13,724 nt of DNA. Source: JBDNFP01 sp041689775 (lineage in GTDB: Bacteria; Bacteroidota; Bacteroidia; Cytophagales; Spirosomataceae). The stretch covers positions 1-13,724 of the forward strand of contig JBDNFP010000238.1 of NCBI GenBank assembly GCA_041689775.1, written 5' to 3'. The position numbers and the translations under genes were made by a program. The stretch's first letter is position 1, and every line of letters begins with the position of its first letter. A model generated the notes under the pieces. That model ran no database searches and was not told where the DNA came from. It worked only from the letters and a program-made list of their open reading frames with translations. Of the stretch, positions 7,501 to 13,724 are shown one piece after another.

Positions 7501-9057
7501 ATGAAGAACTATTTGATCCTGCTAGTACTCGCCCCCTTCCTAAGTCTGGCCCAAACCACAGACCGGCCGAAAGCGGCCCCCCGTACGGCGGAGCGGCCCA
7601 ACATCATTTTTATTTTCTCGGACGACCATGCTTCCCAGGCCATTGGTGCCTACGGCAATACCATCGCCAAAACGCCCAACATTGATCGGCTAGCCCGGGA
7701 GGGTGCCCTTTTTAAAAATAGTTTCGTCACCAACTCCATCTGTGGTCCCAGTCGCGCTACGCTACTCACGGGTAAGTATAGCCACATGAACGGCTATAAA
7801 CGAAACGACCGGACGTTGTTTGACACCGACCAGGTCCTGTTTTCGAAGGAACTACAAAAAAATGGCTACCAGACCGCTTGGGTAGGTAAGATGCACCTCA
7901 ATAGTCTCCCGGTGGGCTTCGACTACTGGAACATTCTGCCGGGGCAAGGGCACTACTACAACCCGGATTTCATCAGTCAGCCCGGCGATACTACCCGGTA
8001 TACTGGCTATGTGTCGGATCTGATCACTCAGTTTTCGACCGAGTGGCTCGAAAAGCGGGATACATCAAAGCCTTTTTTCATGATCGTAGGCCACAAGGCT
8101 ACCCACCGCGAATGGGGACCGGCGCTGGAAGATCTGGGGGCTTATGATGACGTGGAGTTTCCGTTGCCTTCCAATTTTTACGATGATTACGAAGGCCGCG
8201 AAGCCGCCCGTCAGCAGGATATGACCGTGGACAAAACTATGCGGATGCGGGAAGACCTAAAGGTACGTCCTGACTACGAAAAGAGTGGAATTTTCAACCG
8301 CTTTAACCCCGAGCAGCAGAAAGTGTTCAAGGACTACTACGACAAGGTAGCTACCGACCTAGAATCTAAAAATCTATCGGGGAGAGCATTGGTTGAATGG
8401 AAATTTCAGCGCTACCTGCGTGACTACTACTCTACCGCTAACGGCCTGGATCGTAACATCGGCAAACTATTGGATTACCTCGACAAAACTGGTCTTTCCA
8501 AAAATACTGTCGTGATCTACTCTTCCGATCAGGGCTTTTATCTGGGTGAGCACGGCTGGTTCGACAAGCGGTTTATTTACGAACAATCTTTAAAAACACC
8601 CTTTATCATCCGTTATCCGGGCGTAGTAAAGCCGGGAACAACCGTAGAGGAGATGATGCTTAATATCGACTGGGCTCCCACCGTTCTTGATATAGCCGGG
8701 GTAAAAATACCCTCTGTTATGCATGGAGTATCCGTGATGCCGCTGTTGAAGGCGCCGCAAACGACCAAGGTACCCTGGCGAAAAAATATTTACTACCACT
8801 ATTACGAGTTCCCTCAGCCTCACCATGTATATCCACATTTTGGGGTAAGAACTGATCGCTACAAACTTGCGTATTTTTACGGAGGAGTGGACCGTTGGGA
8901 GTTATTTGACCTCCAAAACGACCCGGAGGAAATGGCGAATATCTATGGTCAGAAAAGCTCTGAAAGAATAACGCAGGAACTGAAAGCCTCACTCAAAACA
9001 CTCATGAATACCTACAAGGATAAGGAAGCCTTGAAGATTTTGGCAAGCGCGAAGTAG
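7501..9057 (+). CDS. Exported type I sulfatase, formylglycine-dependent (first of three)
   Basis: Hydrolyses sulfate esters, probably on a sugar, after Cys81 is converted to formylglycine. The 518-residue protein has a signal peptide (MKNYLILLVLAPFLSLAQ) and no lipobox, so it is expected to be soluble in the periplasm. Metal-binding Asp41-Asp42 open the alkaline-phosphatase-like fold (NIIFIFSDDHASQ). The active-site signature is CGPSRATLLTG at 81-91. GKMHL gives Lys130 and His132; His198 and His202 lie in GHKATH; SSDQGFYLGEHG supplies Asp343, Gln344 and His351; Lys356 is in FDKRF. Within sulfatase family S1 it most resembles the N-acetylglucosamine-6-sulfatase-like group, but that subfamily call is from memory of motifs and is tentative. 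It has its own 160-bp upstream region behind a terminator. Related to the second sulfatase (shared FDKRFIYEQSL, LPGQG). Confidence 0.93.
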   Translation: MKNYLILLVLAPFLSLAQTTDRPKAAPRTAERPNIIFIFSDDHASQAIGAYGNTIAKTPNIDRLAREGALFKNSFVTNSICGPSRATLLTGKYSHMNGYKRNDRTLFDTDQVLFSKELQKNGYQTAWVGKMHLNSLPVGFDYWNILPGQGHYYNPDFISQPGDTTRYTGYVSDLITQFSTEWLEKRDTSKPFFMIVGHKATHREWGPALEDLGAYDDVEFPLPSNFYDDYEGREAARQQDMTVDKTMRMREDLKVRPDYEKSGIFNRFNPEQQKVFKDYYDKVATDLESKNLSGRALVEWKFQRYLRDYYSTANGLDRNIGKLLDYLDKTGLSKNTVVIYSSDQGFYLGEHGWFDKRFIYEQSLKTPFIIRYPGVVKPGTTVEEMMLNIDWAPTVLDIAGVKIPSVMHGVSVMPLLKAPQTTKVPWRKNIYYHYYEFPQPHHVYPHFGVRTDRYKLAYFYGGVDRWELFDLQNDPEEMANIYGQKSSERITQELKASLKTLMNTYKDKEALKILASAK

Positions 9058-9066
9058 GAATTATAG

Positions 9067-9088
9067 AGAGCTATTGGCTGATAGCTCT
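9067..9088 (+). terminator. Terminator-like hairpin after the first sulfatase
   Basis: A perfect 8-bp stem, AGAGCTAT (9067-9074) with ATAGCTCT (9081-9088), encloses a six-base loop and starts 10 nt after the sulfatase stop. What follows (TAAATT) is only a weak T-run, so it may be a weak terminator or a 3'-end stabilising hairpin. The 9080-9086 heptamer GATAGCT recurs inverted at 9359-9365. Confidence 0.5.
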
Positions 9089-9253
9089 TAAATTCGTGTT
9101 GGTGAAGGTTAATTTTGCTATTTTTCTTTCTGTCACGTAATAAGGGCACAGTTTCAGCACTAGCAACCATAATTAATAAGCGTAAATGGCTGTTAGTAAA
9201 TAGGCTATCCGCCGTACTTTTAACAGTCCTTCGTTTAGTATTTGTCTAATTAT

Positions 9254-9289
9254 CATATCTTGGTCGTTAATTTTAACGGTCATGATATG
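9254..9289. promoter_or_regulatory. 36-bp imperfect palindrome upstream of the FGE gene (operator-like or RNA hairpin)
   Basis: The two 18-base halves are symmetric about 9271/9272. CATATC (9254-9259) mirrors GATATG (9284-9289), and CGTTAA (9265-9270) mirrors TTAACG (9273-9278). In total 14 positions are complementary, two more form T-G wobbles, and only 9260/9283 and the central T-T fail. It ends 84 nt before the FGE start codon, in the 316-bp gap 9058-9373, the longest intergenic stretch in the window. The rest of that gap holds the 9067-9088 hairpin, a lone TAATTTTG at 9110-9117 that matches the phylum's -7 element but has no upstream partner, and the short tandem repeat at 9346-9365. No T-run follows, so a regulator-binding site or a structured leader is more likely than a terminator. 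Confidence 0.5.
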
Positions 9290-9345
9290 CATGCTAATTT
9301 TAATTATTAAGTACTTAAAAAAAGCTAACGGCCGGGCGGCGTTCC

Positions 9346-9365
9346 GCTAACAGCTAACAGCTATC
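9346..9365. repeat. Short tandem heptamer repeat before the FGE start
   Basis: GCTAACA occurs twice in tandem (9346-9352, 9353-9359), followed by the degenerate copy GCTATC, ending 8 nt before the FGE start codon. GCTAAC also occurs at 9324-9329. The octamer GCTGTTAG at 9189-9196 is the inverted counterpart. This resembles small interspersed repeats found between genes in some bacteria; function is unknown. Confidence 0.4.
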
Positions 9366-9373
9366 TGCTACCC

Positions 9374-10399
9374 ATGTTTAAAAGTATAAGTCTATTTATT
9401 TTTGTTTTAATCCTCTCGACCAGCTGTCAGAAAAAGAGTAGTTCCGGCCAACAAACCGCCGAAACCGCTACCCCCGAAATAGTGGTAAGCGCCACGGCTG
9501 GCGATACCATCGGTATGATCTGCATTCCAGGGGGGGCTTTCCTGATGGGAGCCGACGAGTTTCCTGATTCACGGCCCGTTCATCAAGTGAGTGTTGGTGG
9601 TTTCTACATGGACGAACATGAAGTAACTAACGTTCAGTTTGCCGAGTTTGTAAAGGCAACCGGGTATAAAACCATTGCGGAAAGGCCCCTGAACCCAGCC
9701 GATTATCCAGGAGTACCCGTTGATAAACTGGTACCCGGTTCAGCGGTATTCACTCCTACCCTTACGGCCATATCGCTGGAAAACCCCCTGCAATGGTGGG
9801 ACTACGCGCCCGGTGCTAGCTGGGTCAGTCCAACCGGAAAAGGTAGTACCATTGAGGGGCGTGAAAACTACCCGGTAGTACATGTCTCCTACGAGGATGC
9901 GGCAGCTTACGCCCGTTGGGCCGGAAAACGTTTACCCACCGAAGCCGAGTGGGAATTTGCCGCCCGGGGTGGTAAGGGCGAGCATGCCTACTACTGGGGT
10001 GATGAGCTAAAACCCGGCAACCAATGGGTGGCCAACATCTATCAGGGAAATTTCCCCAATAACAACACCAAAGAAGACGGCTTTGCGAGCGCCGCGCCGG
10101 TTAAGTCATTCCCAGCCAACCCCTACGGCCTGTACGATATGGACGGTAATGTATGGGAATGGTGCCAGGACTACTACCGACCTGATTCGTATCAGAATAG
10201 TGCGAGCAATAACCCAAAGGGACCGTCTGACAGCTACGACCCCGATGAGCCAGGCGTAGTAAAACGCGTACAGCGAGGTGGTTCTTTTCTGTGCAGCGAT
10301 CAATATTGCATCCGTTATAAAGCCGGAAGTCGGGGTAAAGGAGAAATAACTAGTGGGAGCGATAACCTGGGCTTTCGGTGCGTCATGGATCGGAAGTGA
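9374..10399 (+). CDS. Formylglycine-generating enzyme (FGE/SUMF1), predicted lipoprotein
   Basis: Oxidises the cysteine of the sulfatase motif CxPxR or CxAxR to formylglycine, using O2 and copper in characterised aerobic FGEs. The 341-residue protein has a lipobox LSTSC with lipidated Cys18, then a linker, then the FGE-sulfatase domain from about 46 (GMICIPGGAFLMGADEFPDSR). Family signatures are EVTNVQFAEFVKATGYKTIAE, WAGKRLPTEAEWEFAARGG (182-200), YGLYDMDGNVWEW (251-263) and the closing NLGFRC. The active-site pair is present as Cys307 and Cys312 (RGGSFLCSDQYCIRY), matching Cys336/Cys341 of human FGE, so this is a genuine FGE rather than a generic SUMF1-domain protein lacking the cysteines. 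Residues after the lipid Cys (Q-K-K-S) lack the acidic surface-export signal, so a periplasm-facing anchor is inferred. It sits between two sulfatase genes, its presumed clients, but has its own upstream region and terminator. Confidence 0.93.
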   Translation: MFKSISLFIFVLILSTSCQKKSSSGQQTAETATPEIVVSATAGDTIGMICIPGGAFLMGADEFPDSRPVHQVSVGGFYMDEHEVTNVQFAEFVKATGYKTIAERPLNPADYPGVPVDKLVPGSAVFTPTLTAISLENPLQWWDYAPGASWVSPTGKGSTIEGRENYPVVHVSYEDAAAYARWAGKRLPTEAEWEFAARGGKGEHAYYWGDELKPGNQWVANIYQGNFPNNNTKEDGFASAAPVKSFPANPYGLYDMDGNVWEWCQDYYRPDSYQNSASNNPKGPSDSYDPDEPGVVKRVQRGGSFLCSDQYCIRYKAGSRGKGEITSGSDNLGFRCVMDRK

Positions 10400-10427
10400 T
10401 TTCCTATTTTTTAAAAATATACCGTTA

Positions 10428-10466
10428 GGAGCCTGGGGTATTCATTACCTCAGGCTCTCCTGATTT
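10428..10466 (+). terminator. Strong hairpin terminator between the FGE gene and the second sulfatase
   Basis: Arms 10429-10440 and 10446-10457 pair over 12 positions with one G-T wobble (GAGCCTG opposite CAGGCTC, GGTA opposite TACC), extended by a G-T pair at 10428/10458, around a five-base loop TTCAT. It is followed by CCTGATTTT, a weak T-run. It lies 28 nt after the FGE stop and ends 14 nt before the next start codon, so it could also act as a 5' structure masking that start on a read-through transcript. Confidence 0.7.
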
Positions 10467-10472
10467 TAGCCT

Positions 10473-11996
10473 ATGAAATATCTATTCCTACTCTTTGCGC
10501 TCATCCCTGTAAGCGGCTATCCGCAAAACCAGCGCCGACCCAATATCCTCTTTATCATGTCGGATGATCACACTTCCCAGGCATGGGGAGTATACGGGGG
10601 CATCTTGCAAGACTACGTTAAAAACGATAACATCGAATGGCTGGCCAATCATGGAGTCCTGCTAAATAATGCCTTCTGTACCAATTCTATCTGCGTACCC
10701 AGCCGGGCTGCTATTCTGAGCGGTCAGTACAGCCACCGCAACGGGGTGTATGACTTGGGTGATGCCTACGAACCGGACAGTATGAACTTCGCCAAATTGC
10801 TGCAGCAGGCAGGCTATCAGACGGCCATTGTGGGTAAATGGCACCTGAAAAAAGAACTGACGGGATTTGATTACTACATGGTACTACCTGGACAAGGTCG
10901 GTACTGGAATCCCATTCTGAAAACAAAAGCCAACTGGCAGGATGACAACGCCGGAGGTAGAGAGTACCCGGGATTCTCGACGGATATAATCACTGAGCAA
11001 TCAATCCAATGGTTGAAAAACCGCGATCCAAACAAACCATTCTACCTATCTACCCACTTCAAAGCTACCCACGAACCCTTCGATTACCCCAACCGCTATA
11101 AAAACTTTCTGGAAGAGGTAGAGCTACCCTACCCACCCAATTTTGAAGATTGGGGCGCTGCAACCACGGACCGTACTCACGACGGCTGGCCGTTAGAATT
11201 ACTCGGAAAACGATACGAAAAGGGTACCGGCTCCCAATATCCCGGCACATCCTTTTCCCTACTTGGACTTGGACTCGATTCGCTTGCCGCGCGCAAGAAA
11301 ACCTACCAGAAATTTGTCAAAGACTTTCTGAGGTCCGGAGCAGCCATTGACGACAACATCGGTAAACTTATCAACTACCTGCGGGAAAGCGGTCAGCTGG
11401 ATAACACCATCATCATGTATACCGCCGACCAGGGGTATTTTCTGGGTGAACACGGCTTTTTTGACAAGCGGTTTATCTACGAACAGTCGCTCCGGATGCC
11501 TTTTGTTATATCGTACCCCAAAGAACTGAAGGCAGGCAAAAGAGTGGATGATATTATCCTGAATATTGACTTTCCGTCATTGTTTCTGGATTACGCCGGC
11601 GTGAAGCAGCCAACGAATATGCAAGGAAGGAGCTTCCGGAAAAATCTGGAAGGGAAAACACCCAAGGACTGGCGCAAGGATATGTACTACCGCTACTGGT
11701 TCAACGAGTCCAACCGCCCTGCGCATTTTGGCATCAGGACGGAGCGGTACAAGCTGGCACTTTTCTACGGACAATCCAGAACCAAGCGCCAAAGGGACGA
11801 GATGAAGTACCCACCCGGCTGGGAGTTTTATGACCTAAAAAAAGATCCGCGGGAAGATCATAACGCCATCAACGACCCCAAGTACCAGGCCATAATTAAG
11901 CAATTGAAGAACAGACTCAAAATCATCAAGGCAGAAAATGGTGATGGTGTGGAGAGCAATCCGACGATAAAGGAACTTACCAGGCAGAGCTGGTAA
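10473..11996 (+). CDS. Exported type I sulfatase, formylglycine-dependent (second of three)
   Basis: A 507-residue sulfate-ester hydrolase with a signal peptide (MKYLFLLFALIPVSGYPQ) and no lipobox, hence probably soluble and periplasmic. Metal-binding Asp31-Asp32 sit in NILFIMSDDHTSQ. The modification site is Cys74 in CVPSRAAILSG. Other expected active-site positions are Lys122 and His124 (GKWHL), His200 (FKATH), Asp319-Gln320 and His327 (TADQGYFLGEHG) and Lys332 (FDKRF). It shares LPGQG, GYxLGEHG and FDKRFIYEQSL with the first sulfatase, so the two are paralogues. The middle part (about 201-280, with THDGWP and GTGSQYPGTS) and the C-terminal part differ strongly, suggesting a different sulfate position or sugar. 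Its start codon lies 14 nt after the hairpin that ends the FGE gene, so no room for a separate conventional promoter is visible downstream of that hairpin. S1 subfamily not assigned. Confidence 0.93.
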   Translation: MKYLFLLFALIPVSGYPQNQRRPNILFIMSDDHTSQAWGVYGGILQDYVKNDNIEWLANHGVLLNNAFCTNSICVPSRAAILSGQYSHRNGVYDLGDAYEPDSMNFAKLLQQAGYQTAIVGKWHLKKELTGFDYYMVLPGQGRYWNPILKTKANWQDDNAGGREYPGFSTDIITEQSIQWLKNRDPNKPFYLSTHFKATHEPFDYPNRYKNFLEEVELPYPPNFEDWGAATTDRTHDGWPLELLGKRYEKGTGSQYPGTSFSLLGLGLDSLAARKKTYQKFVKDFLRSGAAIDDNIGKLINYLRESGQLDNTIIMYTADQGYFLGEHGFFDKRFIYEQSLRMPFVISYPKELKAGKRVDDIILNIDFPSLFLDYAGVKQPTNMQGRSFRKNLEGKTPKDWRKDMYYRYWFNESNRPAHFGIRTERYKLALFYGQSRTKRQRDEMKYPPGWEFYDLKKDPREDHNAINDPKYQAIIKQLKNRLKIIKAENGDGVESNPTIKELTRQSW

Positions 11997-12004
11997 GTTA
12001 ATAC

Positions 12005-12113
12005 TCCCTCCTACTAAGGGGCGGGCGCCACTCGGGAATTAAGAATAGGCATAAACTAAGGTAAATATCGCCGTTCTGGGACTTCCCTCCTTTAAAGGAA
12101 TGCTAGGGTGGTG
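12005..12113. repeat. Two decayed palindromic intergenic repeat-like units
   Basis: The octamer TCCCTCCT occurs at 12005-12012 and again at 12084-12091. Each copy is followed by purine-rich, partly complementary sequence (AAGGGGCGGG at 12016-12025; AAAGGA and GGGTGGTG further on in the second). The second copy forms the perfect 12-bp palindrome TCCTTTAAAGGA at 12088-12099. This resembles CCCTCC/GGAGGG palindromic repeats scattered between genes in some Bacteroidota. Downstream, 12114-12120 pairs with 12129-12135 (7 bp) and GAATAAG at 12122-12128 can instead pair with CTTATTC at 12149-12155. Repeat identity is tentative. Confidence 0.4.
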
Positions 12114-12200
12114 TAAAAGTAGAATAAGACTTTTAAGGCATCAACCAACTTATTCCCCACTACACATGAATCAAATATTTTGAAACGAAGCAAATTGACC

Positions 12201-13634
12201 ATGAACAAAAAAATAGCTTTACTATCCCTTCTAGCCATCAGTCTGTTTTCAATAGCAGCCTTCCGTTTTTCCGAAGAAACCCGTCCACCCGGCCAACCCA
12301 ACGTAGTACTTATCTACATAGACGACATGGGCTTCGGAGACATTGGCCGCACTGGTGCCGTAGGGTACACCACGCCCAACTTCGACGACATGGCCGCCAA
12401 AGGCATGTTCTTTTCTCACTACTACACACCGCAGGCAGTGTGTACGGCTTCGCGAGCGGGCCTGCTCACGGGCTGTTATCCCAACCGCATCGGGTTCGCC
12501 GGAGCCACGGATCATTCTGCCAAAACCGGCATCAGCGCCGACGAGGAAACCATCGCCGAGCTCTTGAAAGCCAAAGGGTACGCCACGGCAGCCTTCGGCA
12601 AATGGCACTTGGGTTTTCAGAAACAGTTCTTACCCAAACAACACGGCTTCGATGAGTACTATGGTATCCCCTACTCCAACGACATGTGGCCCAATCACCC
12701 GGTAAATAAAAATTACTACCCACCGCTGCCCCTCATCGAGGGAGACGAGGTGATTGCCACCAACCCGGATCAGAGCCAGTTTACTACAAAGTTTACGGAA
12801 CGTACCATCAATTTTATCAAAAAAAATAAAGATAAACCCTTCTTTGCCTACCTGGCGCATCCCATGCCGCACGTCCCGTTATTTGTTTCCAGTAAATTCA
12901 AAGGAAAATCACAACAGGGTTTATTTGGGGATGTAATCATGGAACTGGATTGGAGCATTGGAGAAATCAGAAAAACTCTGAAAAATCTGGGGCTGGACAA
13001 AAATACGCTGCTGATTGTCACCTCCGACAACGGTCCATGGCTCTCCTACGGCAACCACGCCGGCAGCTCGGGTGGCTTTCGGGAAGGAAAAGGCACGACC
13101 TTCGAGGGTGGCCACCGCGTACCCTGCCTCATGGAGTGGACGGGTGTGATCCCAGCCGGAATGGTATCCAACAACATAGCAGCGGGCATTGACATTCTGC
13201 CGACTATCGTGGAGGCAACCAGGGCCGCACTACCAAAGAAAAAGATCGACGGTGTCAGTCTGCTGGCTAATCTGAAAGGTGACCTATCCGTGAAGCCACG
13301 GGAGACTTTCTTGTTTTACTACCGACGCAATAACCTCGAAGCCGTGCGCCACGGCGACTGGAAACTGGTATTTGCCCACCCCGGCCGTACCAATGAGGGC
13401 GTCGAACCCGGTAAGGACGGTCAGCCCGGTGGTGGCAATGAAAACTTTAATCATCAAGGCGGACTGTATGACCTACGGCGCGACCCCGGAGAACGGTATA
13501 ATGTTCAGTTTGACTTCCCGGAAATTACCGCACAACTGATGAAAATTGCCGACGAAGCCCGCGAAGACCTGGGTGATGACCTGACGAATAAGCCCGGAAA
13601 AAACCGTCGCCCCATTGGGCGGGTGAGTGAGTAG
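12201..13634 (+). CDS. Exported arylsulfatase A-type sulfatase, formylglycine-dependent (third of three)
   Basis: A 477-residue sulfatase of the arylsulfatase A-like branch, distinct from the other two. The frame is open from a TTG at 12180, but the ATG at 12201 gives a clean signal peptide (MNKKIALLSLLAISLFSIAA), so 12201 is chosen. Asp41-Asp42 bind metal in LIYIDDMGFGDIG. The modification site is Cys81 in CTASRAGLLTG, the CxAxR variant with Ala where most have Pro, still within the motif recognised by formylglycine-generating enzymes. Further family positions are Lys134 and His136 (FGKWHLG), His220 and His224 (LAHPMPHVP), Asp276-Asn277 (TSDNGPW), and Lys297 in EGKGTTFEGG, which aligns with Lys302 of human arylsulfatase A. 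It follows a 204-bp repeat-bearing gap, so it is probably transcribed separately. The trailing 90 bp of the window show nothing recognisable. Substrate unknown. Confidence 0.93.
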   Translation: MNKKIALLSLLAISLFSIAAFRFSEETRPPGQPNVVLIYIDDMGFGDIGRTGAVGYTTPNFDDMAAKGMFFSHYYTPQAVCTASRAGLLTGCYPNRIGFAGATDHSAKTGISADEETIAELLKAKGYATAAFGKWHLGFQKQFLPKQHGFDEYYGIPYSNDMWPNHPVNKNYYPPLPLIEGDEVIATNPDQSQFTTKFTERTINFIKKNKDKPFFAYLAHPMPHVPLFVSSKFKGKSQQGLFGDVIMELDWSIGEIRKTLKNLGLDKNTLLIVTSDNGPWLSYGNHAGSSGGFREGKGTTFEGGHRVPCLMEWTGVIPAGMVSNNIAAGIDILPTIVEATRAALPKKKIDGVSLLANLKGDLSVKPRETFLFYYRRNNLEAVRHGDWKLVFAHPGRTNEGVEPGKDGQPGGGNENFNHQGGLYDLRRDPGERYNVQFDFPEITAQLMKIADEAREDLGDDLTNKPGKNRRPIGRVSE

Positions 13635-13724
13635 ATTTCTTCTGATAAACAGGAATTTGATTACATTTAACTTACACTAGGCACTTACCCACGTGGTCCA
13701 AATCAAAAAAGAAGATATCCAACA

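Noticed and set aside
9110..9117. TAATTTTG as an FGE promoter
   Set aside because: It matches the -7 consensus, but the nearest upstream TTG elements are about 8 and 33 nt away rather than about 19-21, and it is over 250 nt from the start codon.
12180..12200. TTG start at 12180 for the third sulfatase
   Set aside because: The ATG at 12201 seven codons later begins a clean signal peptide. The extra residues add nothing recognisable.
12249..12608. 119-codon minus-strand ORF inside the third sulfatase gene
   Set aside because: It overlaps the sulfatase active-site region on the opposite strand, has no domain signature, and is explained as a shadow ORF.
1..13724. CRISPR arrays, tRNA or rRNA genes, insertion sequences or transposase genes
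   Set aside because: No regularly spaced repeats, cloverleaf or rRNA-like sequence, or transposase-like coding region was seen on either strand.

Overview
The window looks like accessory chromosomal DNA from an aerobic member of the Bacteroidota, most likely the Cytophagales (Spirosoma/Dyadobacter-like). This rests on the SusC/SusD pair, the long SusC signal peptide followed by an STN domain, lipoprotein and Tat signals typical of the phylum, AT-rich start regions without clear Shine-Dalgarno sites, and an aerobic-type formylglycine-generating enzyme. The genus is an inference. All eight recognised genes lie on the + strand and all are complete.

Layout. 1-266: leader of the first operon, with a perfect 10-bp inverted repeat and a tiny upstream ORF. 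267-7340: a tight four-gene operon of a SusC-type TonB-dependent transporter with an STN domain, a SusD-type surface lipoprotein, a DUF1080 (3-keto-disaccharide hydrolase family) protein whose ATG overlaps the susD stop by one base, and a Tat-exported Gfo/Idh/MocA oxidoreductase. A strong hairpin terminator follows (7384-7417). 7501-9057: first sulfatase, with a weaker terminator-like hairpin after it. 9058-9373: a 316-bp intergenic region holding that hairpin, a 36-bp operator-like imperfect palindrome (9254-9289) and a short tandem repeat. 9374-10399: a formylglycine-generating enzyme (FGE) lipoprotein, followed by a strong hairpin that ends only 14 nt before the next start codon. 10473-11996: second sulfatase, related to the first. 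11997-12200: about 200 bp with two decayed palindromic repeat-like units. 12201-13634: third sulfatase, of arylsulfatase A type. 13635-13724: nothing recognised beyond a short CCACGTGG palindrome.

How the genes fit together (inference). This reads as a polysaccharide utilisation locus for a sulfated glycan or glycoside. SusC/SusD import the substrate across the outer membrane. Three exported sulfatases remove sulfate esters after their active-site cysteine is converted to formylglycine by the locally encoded FGE, which appears to be a periplasm-facing lipoprotein. No classical glycoside hydrolase or polysaccharide lyase is present. The only candidates for cutting glycosidic bonds are the Gfo/Idh/MocA oxidoreductase and the DUF1080 protein, whose families are linked to oxidation at sugar C3 and cleavage of 3-keto-glycosides. 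The combination of sulfatases, a dedicated lipid-anchored FGE and an oxidoreductive cleavage pair is the most interesting aspect of the window. The individual families are known, and the substrate cannot be read from the sequence.
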